Counted from the first letter of the stretch, positions 1 through 6,903 are shown. The stretch is 9,727 bases of DNA from FEN-1219 sp964457725 (GCA_964457725.1 CAYWGQ010000146.1:1-9727), one strand, 5' to 3'. Translations and numbers: made by a program. The notes: generated by a model from the letters alone, not told the origin.

Positions 1-1609
1 CGCGCTGCGGCCCGAGACCGGCGAGGAAGTGTGGCGCTACCCGATGCCGGATCGCGTGCCGTCGCGCCGCGGCGTGACCTACTGGCCCGGCGACGAAGGC
101 GTGCCGCCGCGGCTCTTCGTGACGTCCGGCAGCCTGCTGCTCGGGCTCGACGCGAAGACCGGGGCGCCCGCGGCCGGGTTCGGCGACGGCGGCGAGGTGC
201 GGATGCCGGTGCGCTATGACTCGGCGCCGACGCTGTTCGAGAACCTGCTGATCGTAGGCTCCAACAGCCCGCCCGGCAGCGTCCGCGCGTTCGACGCGCG
301 CACCGGCGAGCAGGTCTGGGAGTTCCGCTCGATTCCGCGGCCGGGCGAGGCGGGCCACGAGACTTGGCTCGATGACGGCTGGCGCGAGAACAGCGGCGCG
401 CTCCACTGGCCGTTCGCGATGACGGCCGACGTCGAGACGCGCACGCTCTACAGCGTGTTCGATTCGCCGGCACCGTTCGACTACTACGGCGGCGACCGGC
501 TCGGCGACAACCTGTTCGGCAACTCCGTCGTCGCGCTCGACGTCGATACCGGCGAACGCAAGTGGCACTTCCAGGTGGTCCACCACGACATCTGGGACTA
601 CGACCTGCCGTCCGCGCCGACGCTGCTCGACGTGACGATCGACGGCCGCGAGGTGCCGATCCTCGCGATCGCGGCGAAGACCGGCTACATGTACATCCTG
701 AACCGGCACACCGGCGAGCCCGTCTTCGGGATCGAGGAGACGCCGGTGCCGCCGAGCGACGTGCCGGGCGAGCAGGCGTCCCCGACGCAGCCGATCCCGG
801 TGAAACCGCCGCCGCTCGCCCGGGTGACGTTCAGCCCGGACGAGATCGTCACCGCCGAGGACACGACGCCGGAGCACGCCGCGTTCTGCCGCTCGCTCGC
901 CGAGCGGAGCGGCGAGCTCGTGAACTCCGGGCCGTTCACGCCGTACGTCTACTGGGAGCCCGGCAGGCCGCTCCGCTCGACCATCCTGTTCCCCGGCTCG
1001 ATCGGCGGGGCGAACTGGGGCGGCATGGCCGCGGATCCGAATCTCGGGCTCTTGTTCGTCAACACGATGGACGAGGCGAGCTTCGGCTGGATCGAACCGA
1101 GCCCGGAGGGCTCGCGCCTGCCGTATCGGCGCAACAGCGTGGTCGGCCCGACGTCGCGCTTCCAGGCGTTCGAGGGCAACCCGGAGGTCGGCAACATCGC
1201 CGGCGCCGGTGAGGACGCGTGGCCGTGCCAGGTGCCGCCGTGGGGGAATCTGATCGCCGTCGACGCGCGCACCGGCGACATTGCGTGGCGCGTGCCTCTC
1301 GGCATCACCGAGGAGCTGCCGCCCGAGAAGCAACGCACCGGGCGGCTCAACATGGGCGGGCCGATCGCGACCGCGTCGGGGCTCGTGTTCATCGGCGCGT
1401 CGAACGACCGGCGCTTCCGCGCGTTCGACTCGCGGACGGGCGAGGAGCTCTGGGTCGCGCGGCTCGCGATGAGCGCGCACGCGGTGCCGATCACGTACCT
1501 CGGCGCGGACGGCAAACAGTACGTCGCGGTCACCGCGTCGGGCGCTGCGGCGATCGACAACCCGAGCCCGCCGGACGCGGACGCGCTCGTGGTGTTCGCG
1601 TTGCCGTGA
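1..1609 (+). CDS. PQQ-dependent dehydrogenase (quinoprotein glucose dehydrogenase-like), 5' partial
   Basis: This is the C-terminal 535 residues of a pyrroloquinoline-quinone-dependent dehydrogenase; the first whole codon is at position 2 and the N-terminus lies outside the window. The family is an eight-bladed beta-propeller that oxidises sugars or alcohols in the periplasm and passes electrons to ubiquinone or a cytochrome. Visible signatures are repeated PQQ-blade motifs (DARTGEQVWEF, DVDTGERKWHF, DARTGDIAWRV, DSRTGEELWVA), the active-site stretch HHDIWDYD (codons 581-604, probable catalytic Asp at 596-598), AAKTGYMYILNRHTGEPVF (Lys at 677-679, the usual PQQ-contacting Lys), SDVPGEQASPTQP, and ANWGGMAADP. 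The SDVPGEQ/SPTQP pattern resembles membrane-type glucose dehydrogenase more than the heme-fused alcohol dehydrogenases, and no cytochrome c domain follows. Whether an N-terminal membrane anchor or a signal peptide exists cannot be seen, and the substrate is not determined. The stop overlaps the next gene's start. Confidence 0.9.
   Translation, partial: ALRPETGEEVWRYPMPDRVPSRRGVTYWPGDEGVPPRLFVTSGSLLLGLDAKTGAPAAGFGDGGEVRMPVRYDSAPTLFENLLIVGSNSPPGSVRAFDARTGEQVWEFRSIPRPGEAGHETWLDDGWRENSGALHWPFAMTADVETRTLYSVFDSPAPFDYYGGDRLGDNLFGNSVVALDVDTGERKWHFQVVHHDIWDYDLPSAPTLLDVTIDGREVPILAIAAKTGYMYILNRHTGEPVFGIEETPVPPSDVPGEQASPTQPIPVKPPPLARVTFSPDEIVTAEDTTPEHAAFCRSLAERSGELVNSGPFTPYVYWEPGRPLRSTILFPGSIGGANWGGMAADPNLGLLFVNTMDEASFGWIEPSPEGSRLPYRRNSVVGPTSRFQAFEGNPEVGNIAGAGEDAWPCQVPPWGNLIAVDARTGDIAWRVPLGITEELPPEKQRTGRLNMGGPIATASGLVFIGASNDRRFRAFDSRTGEELWVARLAMSAHAVPITYLGADGKQYVAVTASGAAAIDNPSPPDADALVVFALP
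1606..1609 (+). promoter_or_regulatory. GTGA stop/start overlap coupling dehydrogenase and glycosyltransferase
   Basis: The TGA stop of the dehydrogenase (1607-1609) shares bases with the GTG start of the glycosyltransferase (1606-1608). No purine-rich ribosome-binding site precedes the GTG. Termination-reinitiation coupling is the simplest reading, which places both genes on one transcript. Confidence 0.6.
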
Positions 1610-2748
1610 CCGAAGCCCGCCGCGCGGTCGGTGTGCCGATCCGCGTGCTGTACGTCACGCTGCGCGGCGACCGGCCCGAGGCGGAGACGTTCATCGGGCT
1701 CGCGCGCCGCGGCTGCCGCGTGCGCGCGTGCTGTCTCGCGGACACGCCGCACCGCGAGCGGTTCCGCGAGGCGGGCATCGAGGTCGTGCCGATCCCGCTG
1801 AAGGGCCGCATCGACCGAGAGTCGATCCGTGCGCTTCGCCGCGAGCTCGCGGCGGAGCCGGTCGACATCCTGCACCTCGTCGGCAACCGCGCCGTGTCGA
1901 ACGGGCTTCTCGCGGTGCGCGCGTTCCCGGACGTCAAAGTGATCGCGTATCGCGGGATCGTCGGCAACGTGAGCTTCTTGAGCCCGATGTCGTGGCTGCG
2001 GTACCTGAATCCGCGGATCGACCGCGTGATCTGCGTCGCCGACGCGATTCGCCGGCACTTCGTCGAGATGCGGTTTCTCGGCATGCGGCTCCGGCCGGAA
2101 AAGTTCGTCACGATCCACAAAGGGCACGATCTCGCCTGGTACACGGCGACGCCGGCGGACCTGCGCGAGCACGACATCCCGGACGGCGCGTTCGTCGTCG
2201 GCTGCGTCGCGAACATGCGCCCGCGGAAGGGCATCGACGTGCTCGTCCGCGCGCTCGGGCAGCTGCCGGCCGACGCCCCGATCTACCTGCTGCTCGTCGG
2301 CCGGATGGAGAGCGCCGAGCTCGATCGGCTGATCGCCGAGAGTCCCGCGCGGGAGCGAATCCGCAAGCTCGGCTTCCGCCGCGACGCGCCGGCCGTGATC
2401 GCCGCGTGCGACGCGGCCGTGCTGCCGTCGATCCGCCGCGAGGGTCTGCCGAAGACGGTGATCGAGGCGATGGCGTACGCCGTGCCGCCGATCGTGACCG
2501 ACGTCGGCGGCAGCCCCGAGCTCGTCGACGACCGCGTGCACGGCCTGGTCGTGCCGCCCGGCGACGCGGACGCGCTCGCGGCCGCGATCCTCGAGCTATA
2601 CGGCGACCCGGCGCTGCGCGCGAAGCTCGGCGCCGCCGCGCGCGAGCGGATCGCGCGCGACTTCACGATCGATGCGACGATCGAGAAGACGCTCGCCGTT
2701 TACCGTGACGTGCTAACGAGATGCGCGCCGGCAAAGCAAGAAACGTAG
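1606..2748 (+). CDS. Family 4 glycosyltransferase
   Basis: This encodes a GT-B fold retaining glycosyltransferase of about 380 residues, the normal size for GT4. Such enzymes transfer a sugar from a nucleotide-sugar donor to a lipid or glycan acceptor at the cytoplasmic face of the membrane, usually for LPS, capsule or exopolysaccharide. The N-terminal Rossmann half starts with IRVLYVTLRGDRPEAETFI. The C-terminal donor-binding half starts near residue 197 with VVGCVANMRPRKGID (Lys208). It contains the GT4 E-x7-E motif in EGLPKTVIE (Glu279 and Glu287), followed by VTDVGGSPELV and HGLVVPPGDADALA. No signal peptide or membrane span is evident. The chosen start is the GTG at 1606, whose bases overlap the upstream TGA (GTGA); an in-frame GTG at 1633 is the alternative. 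No Shine-Dalgarno sequence is visible, so translational coupling to the dehydrogenase is likely. Donor and acceptor are unknown. Confidence 0.88.
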   Translation: MTEARRAVGVPIRVLYVTLRGDRPEAETFIGLARRGCRVRACCLADTPHRERFREAGIEVVPIPLKGRIDRESIRALRRELAAEPVDILHLVGNRAVSNGLLAVRAFPDVKVIAYRGIVGNVSFLSPMSWLRYLNPRIDRVICVADAIRRHFVEMRFLGMRLRPEKFVTIHKGHDLAWYTATPADLREHDIPDGAFVVGCVANMRPRKGIDVLVRALGQLPADAPIYLLLVGRMESAELDRLIAESPARERIRKLGFRRDAPAVIAACDAAVLPSIRREGLPKTVIEAMAYAVPPIVTDVGGSPELVDDRVHGLVVPPGDADALAAAILELYGDPALRAKLGAAARERIARDFTIDATIEKTLAVYRDVLTRCAPAKQET

Positions 2749-2764
2749 GGAGAGATTCGGGCGG

Positions 2765-2779
2765 CCGCGCGAGGCGCGG
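2765..2779. terminator. Short GC hairpin between convergent glycosyltransferase and tRNA-Leu, possible terminator
   Basis: A perfect six-base inverted repeat, CCGCGC (2765-2770) and GCGCGG (2774-2779), has a three-base loop. On the plus strand it is followed by only three T residues (2780-2782). On the minus strand there is no immediate T-run. It sits 16 bp past the glycosyltransferase stop and 2 bp beyond the tRNA 3' CCA, so it could end transcription from either side. The weak T-tract keeps confidence low. Confidence 0.35.
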
Positions 2780-2781
2780 TT

Positions 2782-2868
<87 letters not shown>

Positions 2869-2878
2869 ACGGCGGACG

Positions 2879-2907
2879 AATGTACGGCTCCGCCGTACGG
2901 CTGTCAA
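2879..2907 (-). promoter_or_regulatory. Sigma-70-type promoter of tRNA-Leu
   Basis: On the minus strand there is a perfect -35 box TTGACA (2907-2902), a 17-nt spacer (2901-2885) and a -10 box TACATT (2884-2879; four of six match TATAAT). The predicted transcription start is near 2872-2873, only a few bases before the mature tRNA 5' end at 2868. The segment between the -10 and the start reads CGTCCGCC, a GC-rich discriminator of the kind associated with stringent control of stable RNA genes. Spacing, consensus quality and position all agree. Confidence 0.75.
2882..2898. repeat. Inverted repeat within the tRNA-Leu promoter
   Basis: Seven-base perfect arms GTACGGC (2882-2888) and GCCGTAC (2892-2898) are separated by TCC. 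The dyad covers 14 of the 17 spacer bases and the first three bases of the -10 element of the minus-strand promoter. The octamer GTACGGCT also occurs as a direct repeat at 2882-2889 and 2895-2902. It may be an operator, or chance in GC-rich DNA. Confidence 0.5.
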
Positions 2908-3040
2908 ACGCGGCGGCGCGCGCGGACGGGCGGGAGGCGCGGCGATTCTGTACCATGTAGAGCGCATGCGGTCCCGCCGTCCAAATTCCCTTCAGCCGCG
3001 TCGCGCGGCGCGGCCGTCGAGGTGCGGAGCCGCGCCGGCC

Positions 3041-3045
3041 GAGGA
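3041..3045 (+). promoter_or_regulatory. Shine-Dalgarno site fixing the rnr start
   Basis: GAGGA lies six bases before the ATG at 3052. It supports that ATG over the in-frame GTG at 3022, which lacks a comparable site and would add ten residues not typical of RNase R. Confidence 0.65.
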
Positions 3046-3051
3046 TGCCCG

Positions 3052-5265
3052 ATGACAGCCGAGCGGCCGCGCGCCGACCAGGAACGCCGCTACGAGCACC
3101 CGATCCCGAGCCGCGAGGAGATCCTCGCGGAGATGGAGCGGGCCGGCACGCCGCTCCGGCGCGACCCGCTCGCGCGCCGCTTCGACATCCGCGGCGAGCC
3201 GAGGACGCGCGCGCTCGAGAACCGGCTGAAGGCGATGGTTCGCGACGGTCAGCTCTATCGGAACCGCGCGGGCGAGTACTGCCTCGTCCACCGCCTCGAC
3301 CTCGTGACCGGCACCGTGATCGCGCACCGCGACGGCTACGGCTTCCTGAAGCCGGACGACGGCACCGACGATCTCTACCTCTCCGCGCGCGAGATGCGCG
3401 TGCTCTGGGACGGCGACCGGGTCGCCGCGCACGCGCTCGAGGGGGAGCGCGGCCGCGAGGCGCGCGTCGTCCGAATCCTCGAGCGTAAGAAGAAGGAGAT
3501 CGTCGGCCGGTTCGACCGCGACCGCGGCATCGACTACGTGATCGAGGACGCCGATACGCGCACCGAGGTGCTGATCGCGCGCGGCGCGAGCAACGGCGCG
3601 AAGCCGGGCGACATGGTGCGCGTCGAGATCATCGACTACCCGAGCGCGCACGCGCACGCAACCGGCCGCGTGACGAAGGTGATCGGCCGGCTCGACGACC
3701 CGGGCATCGAGACGGAGCTCGCGATTCTCGAGCACGGCATTCCGGCCGAGTGGCCGGAGGCCGTGCTCGCGGCCGCGCGCAGGCTGCCCGAGCACGTGCC
3801 GCCGCGGGCGAAGCAGGGCCGCGAGGACCTGCGGAGCCTGCCGCTCGTCACGATCGACGGTGCGGACGCGAAGGACTTCGACGACGCGGTCTTCTGCGAG
3901 CCGGAAGGCGAAGGCTGGCGGCTGATCGTCGCGATCGCGGACGTGAGCCATTACGTGGAGCCGGATACGGCGCTCGATCGCGAGGCGCGCGCGCGGGGCA
4001 CGTCCGTCTACTTCCCGGATCGGGTCGTGCCGATGCTGCCGGAGGAGCTGTCGAACGGGCTCTGCTCGTTGAACCCGCGCGTCGACCGGCTCTGCATGGT
4101 CTGCGACATGCACGTCGGCCGCCGCGGCGACGTGAAGCGCTCGCGGTTCTACGAGGGCGTGATGCGCTCGGCGGCGCGGCTCACGTACACGGGCGCGATG
4201 CGGCTCCTCGAGAATCCGCGGCCGCGCGGCAAGGACGCGGAGCTGAAGACGCCGCTCGAGCACCTGCACGCGGTGTACCGGGCGCTCGCCGGCGCGAGGA
4301 AGCGCCGCGGCGCGATCGACTTCGACCTCGCGCAGACGAAGATCGAGCTCGACGAGCGCGGCAAGGTCGCGAGCGTGCGGGTCGTCGAGCGGCTGACGAC
4401 GCACAAGATCATCGAGGAGTGCATGATCGCCGCGAACGTGCAGGCGGCGAAGAAGCTGCGCGCGGCAAGGATCCCGTCGCTCTACCGCGTCCACGAGGGG
4501 CCGGACGCCGACCGGCTCGAGGAGCTGCTGCTGTTCCTGCGGACGTTCGGCTTCAAGCTGCGCTCGCCGAGCAAGGTCGCGCCCGGCGAGCTCGCGAAGA
4601 TCCTCGACGGGGTGGCCGGCAAGCCCGAGGCGGAGCTGATCCAGAGCGTCGTGCTGCGGTCGCTGAAGCAGGCGCGCTATCAACCCGCGAACGTCGGCCA
4701 TTTCGGGCTCGCGCTCGACGCGTACGCGCATTTCACGTCCCCGATCCGCCGCTACCCGGATCTCCTCGTGCACCGCGGGCTGAAGTGGCTGATCCGGCAC
4801 GGCTCCGCGAGGCGCTTCCCATACACCTTGACCGACATGGAGCACTTGGGCGAGCACACCTCGCGCACGGAACGGCGCGCGGACGAGGCGGTCTGGGACG
4901 TCGAGGAACGTCTGAAGTGCATTTATCTCAAGGAGCGAATCGGCGAGGAGTTCGAGGTCGTCGTCGCGAGCGTCACGCAGTTCGGGCTCTTCGTGCGCTT
5001 GTCGGAGCTGCAGATCGACGGGCTGATCCACGTCAGCATGCTGCCCGGGGACTATTACCATCGCGACGCGACCGGCACCGTGCTGACCGGAGAGCGTACC
5101 GGCCGGACGTATCGGTTGGCGGATCATCTCCGCGTGCGGCTCACGGCGGTCAGCGTCGAGGATCGCAAGATCGACTTCGTGCCGATCGACGAGGAGCACG
5201 AGGGGCGCTCCGGCAACGGTCGCGCCCGATCCGCCGGCCGCGGCCGGCGGAGCCGCGGCCGCTGA
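3052..5265 (+). CDS. rnr: Ribonuclease R (3'-5' exoribonuclease)
   Basis: RNase R is a processive 3'-5' hydrolytic exoribonuclease of the RNB/RNase II family. It degrades structured RNA, takes part in rRNA quality control, and acts with SmpB-tmRNA on stalled messages. The 737-residue protein shows the expected order: an N-terminal winged-helix region (about 20-80), two cold-shock/OB domains (about 82-230, with DGYGFLKPDDG), the RNB catalytic domain (about 258-590) and a C-terminal S1 domain (about 631-712, EVVVASVTQFGLFVRL). The catalytic signature DGADAKDFDDAV carries metal-binding aspartates at residues 269, 275, 277 and 278. HFTSPIRRYPDLLVHR is the conserved RNB motif near the channel. It ends in a short Arg/Gly-rich tail (GRARSAGRGRRSRGR), shorter than the roughly 80-residue Lys-rich tail of the E. 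coli protein (about 813 aa). The stop is 13 bp before rlmB, indicating one operon. No convincing promoter was seen upstream; TACCAT at 2951-2956 is the best -10-like hexamer. Confidence 0.97.
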   Translation: MTAERPRADQERRYEHPIPSREEILAEMERAGTPLRRDPLARRFDIRGEPRTRALENRLKAMVRDGQLYRNRAGEYCLVHRLDLVTGTVIAHRDGYGFLKPDDGTDDLYLSAREMRVLWDGDRVAAHALEGERGREARVVRILERKKKEIVGRFDRDRGIDYVIEDADTRTEVLIARGASNGAKPGDMVRVEIIDYPSAHAHATGRVTKVIGRLDDPGIETELAILEHGIPAEWPEAVLAAARRLPEHVPPRAKQGREDLRSLPLVTIDGADAKDFDDAVFCEPEGEGWRLIVAIADVSHYVEPDTALDREARARGTSVYFPDRVVPMLPEELSNGLCSLNPRVDRLCMVCDMHVGRRGDVKRSRFYEGVMRSAARLTYTGAMRLLENPRPRGKDAELKTPLEHLHAVYRALAGARKRRGAIDFDLAQTKIELDERGKVASVRVVERLTTHKIIEECMIAANVQAAKKLRAARIPSLYRVHEGPDADRLEELLLFLRTFGFKLRSPSKVAPGELAKILDGVAGKPEAELIQSVVLRSLKQARYQPANVGHFGLALDAYAHFTSPIRRYPDLLVHRGLKWLIRHGSARRFPYTLTDMEHLGEHTSRTERRADEAVWDVEERLKCIYLKERIGEEFEVVVASVTQFGLFVRLSELQIDGLIHVSMLPGDYYHRDATGTVLTGERTGRTYRLADHLRVRLTAVSVEDRKIDFVPIDEEHEGRSGNGRARSAGRGRRSRGR

Positions 5266-5278
5266 GGTCCCGGCCGCG

Positions 5279-6046
5279 ATGGCGGCGAAGCACCATTATG
5301 TCTACGGGCTACATGCCGTTCGGGCGCTGCTCGCCCGGCGGCCGCGCGCGATCCGCGCGGCGACGGTGCTCGAGACGCCGGCCGGCGCCGCGCTCGCGGC
5401 GCTGGCCGCCGAGATCGAGGCGCTCGGCGTGCCGGTCGCGCGCGCGCCCCGCGCCGGGCTCGACCGGCTCGCGGCGGGCGGCCGCCACCAGGGCATCGTC
5501 GTCGAGGTCGCGCCGCGCCGGGAGTTCACCGTGCAGGACTTCGAGGCGCTCGTCCTCGAGCGGGGCAGGGCAGTGCGTCTCCTCGTGCTCGACGGGGTCG
5601 AGGATCCGCGCAACCTCGGCGCGTGCCTCCGGACCGCGGACGCCGCCGGCGTCGATGCGGTCGTCGTGCCCCGCGCGCGCTCGGCGAAGCTGACCGCGGC
5701 CGCCGAGAAGACGGCGACCGGGGCTGCCGAGACGGTGCCGGTGGTCGAGGCGCCGAACCTCGCGCGGATGCTTGCATGGCTCAAGGAGGCCGGCGTCTGG
5801 GTCGTCGGGGCCGATGCCGCCGCGCCGAAGTCGCTCTACGAGGCGACGCTCGCGCCGCCGATCGCGGTGGTGCTCGGCGGGGAAGGGCGGGGGCTCAAGC
5901 ACCTGACCCGCGAGCGGTGTGACGAGCTCGTGGCGATCCCGACGGTCGGCTCCGTCGAGAGCCTGAACGTCTCCGTCGCCGCGGGGGTGCTGCTGTTCGA
6001 GCTGCTCCGGCAGGCCCCGGTTGTGGCCGCCGGCCGGACCGAGTAG
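5279..6046 (+). CDS. rlmB: 23S rRNA (guanosine-2'-O-)-methyltransferase RlmB
   Basis: RlmB methylates the 2'-O of G2251 (E. coli numbering) in the P-loop of 23S rRNA using S-adenosylmethionine. The 255-residue length and the start (YVYGLHAVRALL) match the family. The N-terminal substrate-binding domain covers about 1-80 and includes the conserved HQGI segment. The SPOUT/SpoU catalytic domain follows with all three knot motifs: DPRNLGACLRTADAAG (Asn112), VVLGGEGRGL (Glu202) and IPTVGSVESLNVSVAAG (Ser228, Asn230). These form the SAM-binding trefoil knot. The ATG at 5279 is preceded by GAGG at 5264-5267, which overlaps the rnr stop, so translation probably follows rnr. Pairing with rnr is the usual gammaproteobacterial arrangement and joins rRNA modification to RNA quality control. 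Confidence 0.96.
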   Translation: MAAKHHYVYGLHAVRALLARRPRAIRAATVLETPAGAALAALAAEIEALGVPVARAPRAGLDRLAAGGRHQGIVVEVAPRREFTVQDFEALVLERGRAVRLLVLDGVEDPRNLGACLRTADAAGVDAVVVPRARSAKLTAAAEKTATGAAETVPVVEAPNLARMLAWLKEAGVWVVGADAAAPKSLYEATLAPPIAVVLGGEGRGLKHLTRERCDELVAIPTVGSVESLNVSVAAGVLLFELLRQAPVVAAGRTE

Positions 6047-6049
6047 CAT
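6021..6049 (+). promoter_or_regulatory. Candidate promoter of the rpsF operon, overlapping the rlmB 3' end
   Basis: TTGTGG (6021-6026; matches the TTG of the -35 consensus) and TAGCAT (6044-6049; four of six match TATAAT) are 17 bases apart. The -10 contains the rlmB stop codon. Transcription would start near 6056 and give a leader of about 90 nt ahead of rpsF. The hexamers are modest and the region is GC-rich, so this is a prediction from spacing and position only. Confidence 0.35.
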
Positions 6050-6069
6050 GGCGGCCCCCGGAAAATAGG

Positions 6070-6123
6070 GCCGGCTGCGGGGTGCCGGCATCACACTCCT
6101 TGCCTCACCGCTCGACGGGAGGC
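6070..6123 (+). promoter_or_regulatory. Structured rpsF leader, candidate S6:S18-binding autoregulatory element
   Basis: Two hairpins can be drawn in the 101-nt gap before rpsF. The first pairs GCCGGC (6070-6075) with GCCGGC (6084-6089) around an eight-base loop. The second spans 6102-6123: GCCTC pairs with GAGGC and CCG (6108-6110) with CGG (6116-6118), leaving A6107 bulged and a CTCGA loop. The second contains CACCG at 6106-6110. rpsF leaders in many bacteria bind the S6:S18 complex through a structured motif with a conserved CACCG in an asymmetric loop, and repress their own operon. The motif and location fit, but I could not match the full consensus. Another CACCG lies at 6142-6146, just before the start codon. 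Confidence 0.35.
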
Positions 6124-6134
6124 TGCCAAACCGA

Positions 6135-6140
6135 GAGGAG
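6135..6140 (+). promoter_or_regulatory. Shine-Dalgarno site fixing the rpsF GTG start
   Basis: GAGGAG ends seven bases before the GTG at 6148. Translation from there begins RHYEVVFLVHPDQSEQ, exactly where bS6 homologues begin. A start at the in-frame codon at 6082 would add 22 unrelated residues. Confidence 0.8.
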
Positions 6141-6147
6141 TCACCGA

Positions 6148-6600
6148 GTGCGACATTACGAAGTCGTCTTCCTGGTCCATCCCGACCAGAGCGAGCAGGT
6201 GCCCGCGATGATGGAGCGTTACCGCAACATGATCGAGGGCTCCGGCGGCCGGATTCACCGGCAGGAAGATTGGGGGCGGCGCCAGCTCGCCCATTCGATC
6301 GCCAAGGTCCACAAGGCGCATTACCTGCTGCTCAACATCGAGTGCGACAAGCCGACGCTCGACGAGCTGGTCGGTGCGTTCCGCTTCAGCGATGCGGTTC
6401 TCCGCCACCTCGTGATCGCCCGCGACAAGGCGATCACCGAGCCTTCGCCGATGGCGAAGGCGAAGGAGGAGGAGGATGCTCGGGAGGCCCAGGCGGCCGC
6501 CCGCTCGAGCGCGCCGCGCGAGCGTGACGAGAGCGAGGCACCGCGCCGCCCCGCGGCGGAGGAGAGCGCCCCCGAGGCCGGGCAGGAGCAGACGGCCTGA
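6148..6600 (+). CDS. rpsF: 30S ribosomal protein bS6
   Basis: bS6 sits on the platform of the 30S subunit and binds the central domain of 16S rRNA as a heterodimer with bS18. The 150-residue product starts with GTG read as Met (MRHYEVVFLVHPDQSEQVPA, a gammaproteobacterial-type N-terminus). It contains the beta-alpha-beta core through HYLLLNIECDKPTLDEL and FRFSDAVLRHLVI. After about residue 100 it has a low-complexity tail rich in Glu, Ala, Arg and Pro, making it longer than the roughly 131-135 residues of E. coli S6. The tail ends GQEQTA and not in the terminal Glu-Glu that RimK extends in E. coli. rpsR follows 29 bp downstream, so the two partner proteins are co-expressed. There is no priB between them. 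Confidence 0.97.
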   Translation: MRHYEVVFLVHPDQSEQVPAMMERYRNMIEGSGGRIHRQEDWGRRQLAHSIAKVHKAHYLLLNIECDKPTLDELVGAFRFSDAVLRHLVIARDKAITEPSPMAKAKEEEDAREAQAAARSSAPRERDESEAPRRPAAEESAPEAGQEQTA

Positions 6601-6629
6601 GGCCGAGGACTAGATCAGGAGAGACGTAG

Positions 6630-6854
6630 ATGGCACGTTATTTCCGGCGCAAGAAGTTTTGCCGCTTCACTGCCGAAGGCGTCGAGGAGATCGACTACAA
6701 GGATCTCGCGACGCTGAAGCAATACATCTCGGAGACCGGCAAGATCGTGCCGAGCCGGATCACCGGCACGCGCGCGCCGTACCAGCGGCAGCTCGCCCGC
6801 GCGATCAAGCGCGCCCGTTACCTGGCGCTGCTGCCTTACACGGACCAGCACTGA
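6630..6854 (+). CDS. rpsR: 30S ribosomal protein bS18
   Basis: bS18 pairs with bS6 on the 30S platform, near the mRNA exit side. The 74-residue product is full length and strongly conserved: ARYFRRKKFCRFT at the N-terminus, IDYKDLATLKQYISETGKI in the middle, and RITGTRAPYQRQLARAIKRARYLALLPYT at the C-terminus (shown here only to identify the family). The single N-terminal Cys (KKFCRF) is the position that binds zinc in some homologues, but the multi-Cys zinc form is absent. A clear AGGAG (6617-6621) sits eight bases before the ATG. Confidence 0.98.
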   Translation: MARYFRRKKFCRFTAEGVEEIDYKDLATLKQYISETGKIVPSRITGTRAPYQRQLARAIKRARYLALLPYTDQH

Positions 6855-6860
6855 GTCGTC

Positions 6861-6903
6861 CGGCACGGGAGCGCGCGCCCGCGGCCGCTGCGCCGCAGTG
6901 CCG
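6861..6903 (+). repeat. Nested inverted repeats between rpsR and the membrane protein gene
   Basis: Outer arms CGGCAC (6861-6866) and GTGCCG (6898-6903) enclose inner arms GCGGC (6881-6885) and GCCGC (6892-6896). The RNA could fold into a long stem in the 78-bp gap. There is no T-tract, so it is not a standard intrinsic terminator. It may be an mRNA-stabilising or processing element, or simply GC-rich chance pairing. Confidence 0.3.

Noticed and set aside
1219..1605. Upstream extension of the glycosyltransferase reading frame to 1219
   Set aside because: This stretch overlaps conserved dehydrogenase sequence in another frame and translates to Arg-rich nonsense. The GT4 fold begins just after 1606.
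949..2541. A 530-codon open frame on the minus strand opposite the dehydrogenase and glycosyltransferase
   Set aside because: It crosses the boundary of two genuine genes and its product resembles no family; a GC-skewed shadow frame.
2992..5199. A 735-codon open frame on the minus strand opposite rnr
   Set aside because: It lies wholly antisense to a gene with unambiguous RNase R motifs. Its translation is low-complexity Arg/Ala/Leu/Asp typical of antisense frames in GC-rich DNA, with no recognisable domain.
3750..5693. A 647-codon plus-strand frame crossing from rnr into rlmB
   Set aside because: It is out of frame with both recognised proteins and is nearly all Arg, Ala and Gly.
6082..6147. 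Upstream start for rpsF at 6082
   Set aside because: The extra 22 residues have no bS6 character, and the Shine-Dalgarno site GAGGAG points to the GTG at 6148.
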